Shown in pieces: positions 1-8,885 of a stretch of DNA of 64,000 nucleotides; position 1 is the first letter of the stretch, and every line of letters begins with the position of its first letter. The notes below the pieces were generated by a model. That model was not told the origin of the DNA. It did no database searches and saw nothing but the letters and a program-made list of their open reading frames with translations. Made by a program: the position numbers and the translations under genes. This DNA comes from Pseudomonas sp. Irchel 3E13. Its GTDB lineage: Bacteria > Pseudomonadota > Gammaproteobacteria > Pseudomonadales > Pseudomonadaceae. The stretch is from assembly GCF_900187455.1 (NCBI RefSeq), contig NZ_FYDX01000001.1, forward strand, positions 310,001-374,000, in the 5' to 3' direction.

Positions 1-117
1 GCCGGCATAAGCCCCCTCCCCTCAACCATGATCGTGATGACACAGGGAAAGGCAGGTAGCCCGGCGACAGTCCCTTATGCCGTTGAGCAACAGCAGTGCT
101 TCAGGCGAACAGGGAAG

Positions 118-651
118 CTATCGTCCCCGCGCTTTCAGCGCCAATGAAATCAAAAAGCCAGCATGCCCCTGTTTCGTGATCAGATCAACCGCCGCCTCCG
201 CCGAAACCCGCGCCGTGTCTAGCGTGAACACGGCGTCTTGCCACGGTTCGTATTCATGCCTCAGCACCGCCGCCCAATCTGGCGGCACCAGCCCCGGCAC
301 ATCGACTTCGCGGTGCTCCACGCGGCGACGGTGTTCTTCTTGGTCTGTACACACCACCTGGACATTCAGCAGAACCACACCAGCCTGTGCGGCGATTGCG
401 CTCCAGGCTTCGCGGCTTTCGCGGACCGGGTTCACGCAGTCCACCACCACCGAATGGCCAAGGCGCAGATTGCCCAGCGCCAGGTCATTGGCCACGGCGT
501 ATCCACTGACGCCAACGTCCGTTATTCCCGAGCGACGGATCGCCTGTTCGATCGAGTCGACCCGCAGATAGACCGCGCCCAATCTGGACGTGAGGCGCTT
601 GGCAATCGTAGTCTTGCCCGTTCCCGGGAGTCCGCTGAACACAATCAGCAT
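118..651 (-). CDS. AAA-family ATPase / small-molecule kinase-like protein
   Basis: P-loop NTPase of 177 aa. The start chosen is the ATG at 651, which puts a Walker A motif (GLPGTGKT, residues 7-14) right at the N-terminus as in cytoplasmic zeta-toxin/phosphotransferase-like kinases. The longer reading back to 738 adds 29 residues that look non-coding and would run into the upstream HNH gene. A DCVNP segment and Arg-rich EHRRRVEHR stretch in the second half fit a kinase LID region. It lies 83 bp downstream of the first HNH gene on the same strand and is probably cotranscribed. The substrate cannot be told from the sequence. The ribosome-binding site is weak, so the exact start is uncertain. 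Confidence 0.75.
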   Translation of the reverse strand: MLIVFSGLPGTGKTTIAKRLTSRLGAVYLRVDSIEQAIRRSGITDVGVSGYAVANDLALGNLRLGHSVVVDCVNPVRESREAWSAIAAQAGVVLLNVQVVCTDQEEHRRRVEHREVDVPGLVPPDWAAVLRHEYEPWQDAVFTLDTARVSAEAAVDLITKQGHAGFLISLALKARGR

Positions 652-734
652 GGTTTGTACTCGACAGGTGGAAGAAAGGGTTCGGTAGGGGCTGTGCGGC
701 ATCTGCACGGGCGCATACACAGTGCCGCCATCCC

Positions 735-1832
735 TCAATGGCGAAACACATGCTGCTGGTGATACCGCAAATAATCCAGCATCTCCTTCGGCAGAAACCG
801 CAGCGGGCGCGGCAGCCCAAGCGCCTGCCGGTGCGCTGCATCAAGGCGCGCGGAGATCTGCATCTGGCCGTACTCATCGAAGGTAATCAGCCCACGATCA
901 AACAGCGCATCAAGGTTCGCCGACAGCAGCAAACCGTTATGCCCGTCGATTCGCTGCCGCGGCGTGGACTCCGACCAGGGTTTCACATGGGACGCCCTCA
1001 AGACCTCCCGGCAGGCGACGCCGGTCACGGCACAGGCATTGCCCCAGATGCGCATCAGGTTCTCGCGAAATTTGTTCTGCCCACGGCGCGCCCGCAGGCT
1101 CACGGTACCCGGCGAAAACGCCGCATTGCCTTGCGCAACCTCTTCCGCCAGCGCCGCCTCGGTCAAGGAACGCTGGATGGCGTGGTTGAGCCGTTCCCAC
1201 TGTTCCTGGCGCTGCGCGACGGGAATGGCATCGAGCAGGCGCTCCAGCATGGTGGTATCCAGCTCGGTGTAGCTGCTGAACATACCCAGCAATCGACGCT
1301 TGCCGGTGATTGCCCAGGGATCGAGGGTCACCGGTTCATCGAACCACCAGAACAACTCCTCAGGGCATATCCAGCTTGGCATGCGGTTGAGGTCGTTTCG
1401 CCAACGCTTGAGGAACAGCCGCGGATCATTGCGGTAATTACGCCGGACCCGAGGCACGCTCCAGGCCTCTTTCCAAAGCTCATGCAACGACAGCTCCTTG
1501 ACGATCGCATCACGTTGCACCCGCTGCGGCTCATGCAGCAGCGACGTTGCGTTCCCGGCCACGCCGACCAGTTGCTGGATGCCGTTGTGCGACGCAGTCA
1601 TGAAAATGAAAATACGGCCCGCATGCCGCTCCAGCGGTGCGGCGCCCAGAGCACCGGTATGAAACACCCGATAACGCAGCCCGTCGCGGGTCACGATCAT
1701 CCGCGCAGCGTTGTTCCATTCTTCCTGTCCATAACCATGTTCCTTGGGATAACCACCGGTGCCGGGCGCACCGGAAGGCGCGGTGTACTGGCGGGTATTC
1801 CAGAAAATGGGCTTTTGAACGAATAGCGCCAT
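735..1832 (-). CDS. HNH endonuclease family protein (paralogue 1)
   Basis: A 365-aa protein whose C-terminal third carries an HNH_2-type nuclease core: a Cys-x-x-Thr-Gly strand, then ASHVKPW (first His), NGLLL (Asn) and ANLDALFD, where the usual third metal-binding His is Asn. The N-terminal two thirds (starting MALFVQKPIFWNT) match paralogue 2 at 5528-6616 throughout. That similarity and an AAGGATG ribosome-binding site set the start at 1832 rather than at the upstream Met codons at 1844 or 1859. It probably acts as a metal-dependent DNase. Whether it serves defence, restriction or another DNA process cannot be decided here. Confidence 0.8.
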   Translation of the reverse strand: MALFVQKPIFWNTRQYTAPSGAPGTGGYPKEHGYGQEEWNNAARMIVTRDGLRYRVFHTGALGAAPLERHAGRIFIFMTASHNGIQQLVGVAGNATSLLHEPQRVQRDAIVKELSLHELWKEAWSVPRVRRNYRNDPRLFLKRWRNDLNRMPSWICPEELFWWFDEPVTLDPWAITGKRRLLGMFSSYTELDTTMLERLLDAIPVAQRQEQWERLNHAIQRSLTEAALAEEVAQGNAAFSPGTVSLRARRGQNKFRENLMRIWGNACAVTGVACREVLRASHVKPWSESTPRQRIDGHNGLLLSANLDALFDRGLITFDEYGQMQISARLDAAHRQALGLPRPLRFLPKEMLDYLRYHQQHVFRH

Positions 1833-2462
1833 TGGGTTGCTCATCCTTGCGAAAACCATGTGCCGAAATAAAGTAATGCCGCAGTCTGTTTCGGGCAGGC
1901 GACAACCGTCCCGCCAGGTGAAATCAGCGATATGCAGACCAGGGCATCGACTCGAATGGCTGCCTGTTGACGAGGTCAGCCGACAACGAACACCCTCGAC
2001 TCAGTCAGCGAGGCGGGTTCGTTTGAAGCAGAGCACGTGAATCAGAACCTGGGACAAAGGCTCGAAACAGAGGCAAGGCAAGCGGCGGGGGCACAGCGGA
2101 ATACGTCCTTGAACTTCATGAAAATCCTCGCAACGGAAAGGTTAGCGGACAGGCACACAGCAACGCCGCGGTCGCCTGATAAAACAAGATGAATCGCTAC
2201 TGAATCGAAACCCGGTTGCCTCCTTGAATGATTGAGATTAATACGCCACTACAGACTGAGCGAAATCGATCTAGTTCCGCCGAGGCATCATTATTTCCCT
2301 ACAAAACAGCGGTGATTTGTCCGAGCCCGTTGCGGATCACAGACCAAAAACGCACGCCACGGACCAATCGCGCAAGCATTTCTCCACCCCCCTTTTCTGT
2401 CACATTCACGCCCCGTTCGCCGCTGATAGTAGCCCTCCCCAAGGTTTTCCAGAGGCTACACC
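1833..2462. other. Intergenic region of about 630 bp without a convincing gene
   Basis: This gap separates the divergent HNH gene and the autotransporter. Only one small candidate is worth recording: a 25-codon minus-strand frame at 2042-2119 (MKFKDVFRCAPAACLASVSS..., then five more residues) with a GAGGA ribosome-binding site 6 nt upstream. It has no recognisable relative. The stretch around 2225-2330 is AT-rich compared with its surroundings and could hold the promoter of the autotransporter gene. No terminator or clear operator was seen. Confidence 0.4.
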
Positions 2463-4385
2463 GTGTTCCATCGCATCCTGTGTTCGCTGTCCCTGCTCAG
2501 CCTGTCCATCGCCGCCGCCCAGGTCCAGGCCGGCGAACCGCTCGATACGCCACGACTGAAGGGTATCGACAATTTCCGCGACGTCGCCGGCACCACCAGC
2601 GCCTACACCACCAGCAATGACGGGGTGATGCGCGCCGGGCAGTTCTACCGGTCCAATGCGCTGACGCCGACCGCCTCGGACCTGGCGACCCTCAACAGCC
2701 TGGGCCTGAGCAACGTCTACGACCTGCGCACCCCGAGCGAGATCGCCGCCACGCCGGATACCCTGCCCACCGGTGCCGAGTACCAGAATATCGACATCAT
2801 CGGCAGCACCACCTCCGGCGCCAATGTCACCAATATCGCCTTCACCAGCGCCGCCCAGGCGGTGGCGATGATGGAGGAAACCAACCGTGCCTTCGTCAGC
2901 GATGCCGGCATGCGCGGGCAGTTCTCGGTGTTGTTCAACGAGCTGGCCAGCGCTGACGGCGCGGCGCTGTTCCACTGCACCGCGGGCAAGGACCGCACCG
3001 GCTGGACTGCGGCCGTGCTGTTGAGCATCGCCGGAGTCGACAGCGGCACGATCATGTCCGACTACCTGGCCACCAACGACTACACCGCCGCCCGCGTCGC
3101 CGCGACCCTCGCCGCCATGCCGTCGAGCATGGCAGCCGTCTACGCGCCGCTGCTGGGCGTGCAGGCCAGCTACCTGCAAGCCGGCCTGAACGAGGTCACC
3201 GCGCAATACGGCAGCATGGACAACTACCTCAAGGAAGGCCTGGGCCTGTCGCAAGAAACCATCTATGTGCTGCGCGGCAAGATGGTCTTTTACAACAGCC
3301 TGCCCGGCATGACCGCTCTCGCCGGCAACGCCGCCGCCGGCGCCCTGCTGTTGCAGCAACTGCAGAACAGCGAACTGTCCGGCACCTACAGCGCCTACAA
3401 CTACTACCTGCAATCGGCCATCGATGCCGGCAGCCTCGGCGGTGTCGAGTCCACCGTCGGCGGCCAGGTGCATGCCGACGCCGCCAGCTACCTGCTGCGC
3501 CAGGGCGCGCTGATCGACCGGGCCGCCGCCAGCTACACCAGCGGCCTGGACCTCAAGATCGGCCAGACCCGCCTGTGGACGACCGCCCTCGCCGGCTATC
3601 TCGGCACCGACGGCTCGGCCCAGGCGGCCAGCAGCAACGAACACACCCAGGGCGCGCTGTTTGGCCTGACCCAACGCTTCTCCGAACAGCTCAGCGGCCA
3701 TGCCGGTTTCGGCTACAGCCGTGGCAGCGTCGGCAGCAGCAGCGGTGATGTCGACACCGACCTGACCTTCCTCAAAGCCGGCGCCCGCTATGCACCGGGC
3801 AGCCTGGAACAGGGCCTGTTCATCGACGCCGGGATCAACGCCGGCTGGCTCGACTACAACGGCAAACGGGAACTGGGCACCGGGCTCGGCAGCGCCAAGG
3901 GCGATACCCACGGGACATTGAGCGGCGCCAGCCTTGCGCTGGGCTATCGCATTCCATTGAGCGGCATGACCCTGGAGCCGAGCCTGGGCCTGCGTGTCAG
4001 CCACCTCGACCTCTCCGGCTTCGAGGAAAAAGGCAGCGAACTGGCGCTGGACGTCGATGGCCTCCAGGCCACCCGGCGCAGCGCCACCGCGGGCGTGAAA
4101 GCCACGTTCGCCCCGGTCGGCCTGAGTGGCGGCTGGCAACTGGTGCCGGGCATCGAGGTGGGTTACGACCACGCTCTCGGCAATCACCAGGTTCAAAGCG
4201 ATGGGCGCCTGCTCGGGCTGGATATCCAGCAACGCGCGGCCTTCGACAACCGCGATCAGTTCAACGGCGCCTTCAGCCTGACCGCCAGCCTCGATGCCCT
4301 GAGCATCGGCGCCGAAGTCGGTGCCATTGCTGGCGGTGAAAGCCACGGTGTCAGTGGCAACCTCAAGGCCAGCTATCAGTTCTGA
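2463..4385 (+). CDS. Autotransporter with tyrosine-phosphatase passenger
   Basis: A 640-aa exported protein. A Sec signal peptide (residues 1 to about 23, ending AQVQAG) precedes a passenger of the Y_phosphatase3 type. This has the NFRDVAG strand (about residue 37), YRSNAL (about 62) and the catalytic P-loop HCTAGKDRTG (about 172-181), with nucleophile Cys, invariant Arg and a preceding His. From about residue 360 the sequence alternates in beta-barrel fashion and ends in YQF, the C-terminal aromatic typical of BAM substrates, so this is a type V autotransporter barrel. The start is GTG at 2463 with AGAGG 8 nt upstream; the only earlier starts lack a ribosome-binding site. The phosphatase should be active at the cell surface or after release. 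Whether it acts on proteins, lipids or inositol phosphates is unknown. Confidence 0.9.
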   Translation: MFHRILCSLSLLSLSIAAAQVQAGEPLDTPRLKGIDNFRDVAGTTSAYTTSNDGVMRAGQFYRSNALTPTASDLATLNSLGLSNVYDLRTPSEIAATPDTLPTGAEYQNIDIIGSTTSGANVTNIAFTSAAQAVAMMEETNRAFVSDAGMRGQFSVLFNELASADGAALFHCTAGKDRTGWTAAVLLSIAGVDSGTIMSDYLATNDYTAARVAATLAAMPSSMAAVYAPLLGVQASYLQAGLNEVTAQYGSMDNYLKEGLGLSQETIYVLRGKMVFYNSLPGMTALAGNAAAGALLLQQLQNSELSGTYSAYNYYLQSAIDAGSLGGVESTVGGQVHADAASYLLRQGALIDRAAASYTSGLDLKIGQTRLWTTALAGYLGTDGSAQAASSNEHTQGALFGLTQRFSEQLSGHAGFGYSRGSVGSSSGDVDTDLTFLKAGARYAPGSLEQGLFIDAGINAGWLDYNGKRELGTGLGSAKGDTHGTLSGASLALGYRIPLSGMTLEPSLGLRVSHLDLSGFEEKGSELALDVDGLQATRRSATAGVKATFAPVGLSGGWQLVPGIEVGYDHALGNHQVQSDGRLLGLDIQQRAAFDNRDQFNGAFSLTASLDALSIGAEVGAIAGGESHGVSGNLKASYQF

Positions 4386-4390
4386 CCGAA

Positions 4391-4420
4391 AGCTCGCCCG
4401 GCCTTACGACCGGGCGAGCT
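4391..4420. terminator. Bidirectional hairpin between autotransporter and AraC gene
   Basis: A perfect 11-bp inverted repeat, AGCTCGCCCGG / CCGGGCGAGCT, with an 8-nt loop lies just after the autotransporter stop and overlaps the end of the convergent AraC-type gene. It fits a shared terminator for two convergent genes. There is no long T-run on either side, so efficiency is uncertain. Confidence 0.65.
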
Positions 4421-5399
4421 AGCGGCCCCGCCTGAGTTCTGCCGGACTCACGCCGTAAGCATTCTGGAAGTAATGACAGAAGCGTCCCACGTTGCTGAAT
4501 CCAAGGCTCAGCGACAGTTCGCTGATGGACTGGGCGCAATCCCCGCGCAGCGCCGCATGCGCCCGTTCCAGACGCACCTGTCGCTGATAGCCGACGATCG
4601 AATTGCCCACGAAACGCCGGAACCCGTCTTGCAACGCCCGCAGACTGACGTTGCTCAGTGCCGCCAGCTCGGTGCCGCTCACCAGCGCATCCGGATGCTC
4701 ACGGATGTACTCGACGGCCAGCTTCACATGACGCGGCGCAATCTGCGGGGCCGGTGCGCGCAACGCGTCACTGTGGTTGTGCGGCCAGGCCTCCAGCACC
4801 GCGTCCACCAGCATCTCCTGCAGACGCAGCGGCATCAGCGCGCTGGAATTGATCAGCCCGTCGAACGCACTGCCGGTGGCCATCGAGATAATCGCGCGGA
4901 TGCCCTGGAAGCTGTCGGCAGTCAGGTCCACCACCGGCTGGAAGCGCACCTTGTCCATCACCGGCCTGCCGAGCAGCGTCGCCAGCCGCCGGGCGAACAA
5001 CTCGCGCCGCACGGAAATGCCGTACTGCTGATGGCCATCGACAAAACTCACCGAGCGCACCTCGGCCTTCTCCACCGCCAGGCCATAGCGCGGAGTACCC
5101 ACCTGATCGTCGCCCAGCTCGAAAACGATCCGCCCCGCCGTAGGAAAAACAAAGGTGATCTCGTCGTCCATATCGGGCAATTGCGTCGTGAAATCGCCGA
5201 GGTAGCTCATCCGCCGAAAGCTGACGCCCTCGTAGCGACCATAGACCCCGGCGATGACTACCTTGCGGTCGAGACGCGGCAGATGGGCATAAAGGCTGCC
5301 GAACATCCGGGTGAAGAGCGCGCCGAACTCGTCGGCACTGAGGTCCGTCGAGCGGATCAGGAACTGCTTGCGGGGTGGGGCGGAAATCACCTGGGTCAT
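4419..5399 (-). CDS. AraC-family transcriptional regulator (AraC_binding_2 type)
   Basis: A 326-aa regulator. Residues about 20-190 form an AraC-binding-like sensor region. Residues about 225-326 form the double helix-turn-helix: SGTELAALSNVSLRALQDGF for the first helix pair and ISELSLSLGFSNVGRFCHYF followed by YGVSPAELRR for the second, the classic AraC/XylS signature. The start is taken as the ATG at 5399; a TTG directly upstream would add one residue and lies too close to the AAAAGG box. The gene is convergent with the phosphatase autotransporter and upstream of the second HNH gene. Its inducer is unknown. Confidence 0.9.
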   Translation of the reverse strand: MTQVISAPPRKQFLIRSTDLSADEFGALFTRMFGSLYAHLPRLDRKVVIAGVYGRYEGVSFRRMSYLGDFTTQLPDMDDEITFVFPTAGRIVFELGDDQVGTPRYGLAVEKAEVRSVSFVDGHQQYGISVRRELFARRLATLLGRPVMDKVRFQPVVDLTADSFQGIRAIISMATGSAFDGLINSSALMPLRLQEMLVDAVLEAWPHNHSDALRAPAPQIAPRHVKLAVEYIREHPDALVSGTELAALSNVSLRALQDGFRRFVGNSIVGYQRQVRLERAHAALRGDCAQSISELSLSLGFSNVGRFCHYFQNAYGVSPAELRRGR

Positions 5400-5527
5400 C
5401 AACCTTTTGGCGGCGGGCGCCGAGATGCTGGCAGGTGGCGATGACCGTTATGTTTCAGGGCGTTACCAGTGACAGCCAATGCGTTGCGAAACGGGCTGGA
5501 TGATGCACCCAGCCCACGCAACCAACG

Positions 5528-6616
5528 TCAGTGCTGGAACACCTGCTCCCGATGATAATCCAGGTAGTCCCCCACCCCGTCCGGCACAAACCGCAACCCG
5601 CGCGGCAGCCCCAACGCCGCGCAACTCGCCTCGCCCAGGCGCTTCGAAACGAACATCTGCCCGCGTGAATCGAAACTGATCAACCCGCGATAGAACAGCG
5701 CATCCAGATTCGCCGCCAACAGCAGGCCATTGCTGCTATCCAGCCGTTCCTTCGCCGTCGATTCCGCCCAGGGTTTGATATGTGAAGCGCGCAACACTTC
5801 GGTACAGGCCAGCCCCGTCACCGCACAGGCGCCGCCCCACACTTCAAGCAAGTCCTGGCGGAATTTCCCGCGTCCGCGTCGGGCCTGGATCTGGGCCATG
5901 ACCTCGGTAACGTGCTCGGTGCCCTCCAGCAACTCATCCCGCTCCGAAGCCGCCACGGGTTCAGTTGGCGCACATTGAATGGCGTCCATCAGGCGGACCC
6001 ATTTGTCGCCGCGTTGCTCCTGCGGGATCGCATCCATGATCCGGCCAACCAGCGCCAGGTCCAGCTCGGTGTAGCTCTTCTGCTTGCCACCGACGACGCT
6101 CGGGTCGAGGGTCACGGGCTCATCGAACCACCAGAAGTAATCGTCCGGGCAGACCCAGTTGGGGATCCAGTGCAGGTGCTGTTTCCAGTTCTTGAGGAAG
6201 TGGTGGCGGTCATCCTCGTGAATCCTGCGTACTTTGGTGACGGACCAGGCTTCTTCCCAGAGGTCGTTCAGGGCCAGCTTCTGGACGATTTCTTCGCGCT
6301 GGGCCTGGAGGCGCTCATCGAACAGGCCGACGGCGTTGCCGGCGATGCCGACCAGTTGCAGGATGCCGTTGTGCGCGGCGGTCATGAAGACGAAGGTCTG
6401 GCCGGCGTTGTCGATCAGCGGCGCAGTACCAAAACCTTCGGTGTGGAAGACGCGGAAGCGCTCAGCGCCACGCCGCAGCAACAAGCGCGGGGAGTTGTTC
6501 CACTCTTCGTGGCCGTAGCCGTTTTCCTTGGGATAGCCGCTGGTGGCAAAGGCGCCAGAGGGGGCCACGTAGTTGTTGGTGTTCCAGAAAACCGGCTTTT
6601 GTACGAATAACGCCAT
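5528..6616 (-). CDS. HNH endonuclease family protein (paralogue 2)
   Basis: A 362-aa paralogue of the protein at 735-1832, collinear over its whole length, from MALFVQKPVFWNTNNY at the N-terminus to the HNH_2 core (ASHIKPW, NGLLL, ANLDALFYRGLISF). As in paralogue 1, the position usually held by the last His is Asn, so this is a property of the family and not a local mutation. The start at 6616 has AAGGATCGAAGGTA immediately upstream. It is transcribed alone, divergent from the sulfur-island operon. Most differences from paralogue 1 lie around residues 165-260, which suggests an old duplication. Confidence 0.8.
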   Translation of the reverse strand: MALFVQKPVFWNTNNYVAPSGAFATSGYPKENGYGHEEWNNSPRLLLRRGAERFRVFHTEGFGTAPLIDNAGQTFVFMTAAHNGILQLVGIAGNAVGLFDERLQAQREEIVQKLALNDLWEEAWSVTKVRRIHEDDRHHFLKNWKQHLHWIPNWVCPDDYFWWFDEPVTLDPSVVGGKQKSYTELDLALVGRIMDAIPQEQRGDKWVRLMDAIQCAPTEPVAASERDELLEGTEHVTEVMAQIQARRGRGKFRQDLLEVWGGACAVTGLACTEVLRASHIKPWAESTAKERLDSSNGLLLAANLDALFYRGLISFDSRGQMFVSKRLGEASCAALGLPRGLRFVPDGVGDYLDYHREQVFQH

Positions 6617-6840
6617 TACCTTCGATCCTTGTGTCAGCAGCCTTCATATCCGCAGGCTCTCGTTGTAGAGCGATGATAGCAAAAAGACAGCAGTCATTCC
6701 CGCTGCTGGACGGCCTCTGGCGATGGCCGGCACAAAATAACCAAATGTAATTTTAAGTAGTCAATAAATACCAAACTCACATAATTAGCTTAGAACCAAA
6801 AAGCCTTTCCCTCGCGTCGAACGCAGGCATATCGTTCTAC

Positions 6841-6868
6841 CAGACCCGACCCCACTCCTGGCGGAGGC
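6841..6868 (+). promoter_or_regulatory. Shared leader/promoter element, copy 1 (sulfur island)
   Basis: CAGACCCGACCCC, six variable bases, then GGCGGAGGC. The same arrangement with identical spacing occurs at 12593-12620 in front of the aldolase gene. A -10-like TATCGT lies 6-7 nt upstream and the preceding 100 bp are AT-rich, so the element may begin at or near the transcript start, about 37 nt before the flavoprotein ATG. It could be a protein site or part of a 5' leader RNA. The function is inferred from conservation within the window only. Confidence 0.45.
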
Positions 6869-6904
6869 CGTCCCCCAACGACCTCTGCAGGAGCCTGCGC
6901 ATCC

Positions 6905-8506
6905 ATGATTCCCCTGTTTCACAACGCCCCCGCCCCGCTCCACCTGCGCGCCGATGTGCTGGTGATCGGCGGCGGCCTGGCCGGCACCTGGGCGGCGGTT
7001 GCCGCGGCGCGCAAGGGCGCGAAGGTGGTTCTTGCCGACAAGGGTTACTGCGGCACCAGCGGTGTGACCGCCACCGCCGGCCCCGGCCATTGGTGGGTGC
7101 CGCCAGAACAACGCGAAGCGGCGATCGAGAAACGTACCCTCAGTGCCGAAGCGCTGGGCGATCCGCGCTGGATGGTGCGGATTCTCGACACCACCTGGCA
7201 ATCGCTGCCGCAACTGGACCGCCTTTACGGCTTTCCTCGCGACGAGCGCGGCAACAAGCAGTACCGCGCCTTGCGCGGCCCGGAATATATGCGGGCCATG
7301 CGCCAACTGACGCTGGAGCACGGCGTCACCGTGCTGGACCAGAGTCCGGCGCTGGAGCTGTTGAAGAATGATGCCGGCGAACTGGCCGGCGCGCGTGGCT
7401 GGCAGCGCCAGGCCAAGCGCGAGTGGCAGGTCAGCGCGCCGGCGGTGGTGTTGGCCACCGGCGGCTGCGGTTTTCTTTCGCGGCTGCTGGGCAGCCACAC
7501 CAACACCGGCGACGGTTACCTGATGGGCGTCGAGGCCGGCGCCGAGCTGTCGGGGATGGAGTTTTCCAACTACTACTGCATCGCCCCGGCCGGCAGCACC
7601 ATGACCCGCTCGATGGTCTACAGCTTCGGCCGCTATTTCGACGCGGCCGGTCGTGAGCTGGAAATTACCCAAGGCCCGGGCTTCAACGACGCCCTCGCCC
7701 GCGCGCTGTTGCAAGGCCCGGTGCTCTGCCGGCTGGACCGTATTCCCGAAGACATCCGCGCGCGCCTGCCGTATGTGCAGCCGAACCTGATGCTGCCGTT
7801 CGATCGCCAGGGCATCGATCCGTACCGCGACAAATTCCAGGTAACGCTGCACGGCGAAGGCACCATCCGCGGTGTCGGCGGCCTGCGAATTGTCGATGAG
7901 GACTGCCAGACCGGCGTGCGCGGCCTGTTCACCGCGGGCGACGCGGCCAGTCGCGAAGCGGTGACCGGGGCGATCTCCGGCGGCGGCGCGGTGAATTCGT
8001 CCTGGGCCTTGTCCAGCGGCCAATGGGCCGGTGCCGGCGCGGCACGGCATGCCTTGGCGCAGCCGGCGAAAGATACCGTGGTACGTAGCGTGGCACAGGC
8101 CGGACTCCTGAAATCTGGCAATGCCGGGGACGATCACCGCAAGACCGTCCGCGCCATCCAGGACGAGCTGCACCCCTACGACAAGAACCTGTTCCGCAGC
8201 GGCGCGCAGTTGCAGCGCTCCCTCGGCGTGCTGGAAAACCACTGGGACCGCCTGCGCGATCAGCGCAGCGTCGACGATCCCGCCGCGTTGTTGCACTGGC
8301 GGGAAACCGCGGCGCTGCTGGCCAGTGCCCGCTGGTGCTACCAGAGCGCCCTGGCGCGCAAGGAAAGCCGCGGCATGCACCAGCGCAGCGACGCGCCAAC
8401 CCGCCTCGCCAGTTTCGATGCCCATCTGCGCAGCGCCGGGCTGGACACGCCGTGGGTGCGCCGCGATGCGCTGGCCACCCTTCACGCCAACGAGGTGCCG
8501 GCATGA
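6905..8506 (+). CDS. FAD-dependent oxidoreductase, fumarate-reductase/AprA-like flavoprotein
   Basis: A 533-aa flavoprotein. The N-terminal Rossmann motif (VIGGGLAGTWAA, residues 20-31) and the C-terminal FAD-binding stretch LFTAGDAASREAVTGAISGG (about 340-360) place it in the succinate dehydrogenase/fumarate reductase/adenylylsulfate reductase alpha superfamily. There is no signal peptide. Its stop overlaps the start of the ferredoxin gene (ATGA), as expected for two subunits of one enzyme. The flavoprotein plus 2[4Fe-4S] pair resembles AprAB in layout. Its position at the head of a probable sulfur-starvation operon suggests redox work on a sulfur compound, or electron supply to the monooxygenases. 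Ribosome-binding site GCAGGAG, 9 nt upstream of the start. Confidence 0.85.
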   Translation: MIPLFHNAPAPLHLRADVLVIGGGLAGTWAAVAAARKGAKVVLADKGYCGTSGVTATAGPGHWWVPPEQREAAIEKRTLSAEALGDPRWMVRILDTTWQSLPQLDRLYGFPRDERGNKQYRALRGPEYMRAMRQLTLEHGVTVLDQSPALELLKNDAGELAGARGWQRQAKREWQVSAPAVVLATGGCGFLSRLLGSHTNTGDGYLMGVEAGAELSGMEFSNYYCIAPAGSTMTRSMVYSFGRYFDAAGRELEITQGPGFNDALARALLQGPVLCRLDRIPEDIRARLPYVQPNLMLPFDRQGIDPYRDKFQVTLHGEGTIRGVGGLRIVDEDCQTGVRGLFTAGDAASREAVTGAISGGGAVNSSWALSSGQWAGAGAARHALAQPAKDTVVRSVAQAGLLKSGNAGDDHRKTVRAIQDELHPYDKNLFRSGAQLQRSLGVLENHWDRLRDQRSVDDPAALLHWRETAALLASARWCYQSALARKESRGMHQRSDAPTRLASFDAHLRSAGLDTPWVRRDALATLHANEVPA

Positions 8507-8856
8507 TCGAGTTGATCTTCAGCGACCGCTGCAACGGTTGCAGCCAGTGCGTGACGGCGTGCCCCAGCAACGTCCTCGCCGTGGGCAGCGACGGCAAACC
8601 GCGCATTGCCGATCAGTCGGCCTGCCAGACCTGTTTCATGTGCGAGCTGTACTGCCAAAGCGACGCGCTCTACGTGCACCCCGATTGCGAGCAGCCGGTC
8701 AGCCTTGATCCGGCGCAGGTGCTCGCCAGCGGCCTGGTCGGCCAATACCGCCGGGATTCCGGCTGGGACGAATTCGCCACCAACCCGCGCTACGAAAACC
8801 AGCACTGGCGCATGGAGGGCATCTTCGTCCTGGCCCGTGAACTGGCCACCCACTGA
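8503..8856 (+). CDS. 2[4Fe-4S] ferredoxin, partner of the flavoprotein
   Basis: A 117-aa iron-sulfur protein with two cluster-binding motifs close together: CNGCSQCVTACP (residues about 11-22) and CQTCFMCELYC (about 45-55). This is the spacing of bacterial 2[4Fe-4S] ferredoxins and of AprB-like subunits. A longer in-frame reading from 8335 lies entirely inside the flavoprotein gene and is rejected. The ATG at 8503 overlaps the flavoprotein stop, which argues for translational coupling and a stoichiometric complex. The C-terminal 60 residues (including NPRYENQHWRMEGIF) are rich in aromatics and may dock to the flavoprotein. Confidence 0.88.
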   Translation: MIELIFSDRCNGCSQCVTACPSNVLAVGSDGKPRIADQSACQTCFMCELYCQSDALYVHPDCEQPVSLDPAQVLASGLVGQYRRDSGWDEFATNPRYENQHWRMEGIFVLARELATH

Positions 8857-8885
8857 ACCCGTTTCCCCCTGAGCAGGAGTCATTC

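Noticed and set aside
3..82. CGGCATAAG (3-11) and CTTATGCCG (74-82) as a functional inverted repeat or attachment site
   Set aside because: Nine-bp arms 62 bp apart at the window edge with no integrase or related gene; cannot be separated from chance.
2387..2410. TTTTCTGTCAC upstream of the autotransporter as another Tc-type promoter motif
   Set aside because: Only about 9 bases match, without the CCTGTTA or CGGAAA parts; expected by chance.
6670..6800. CysB-type binding sites in the AT-rich region before the sulfur island
   Set aside because: CysB sites are too degenerate to call by eye; no pattern stood out against the AT-rich background.
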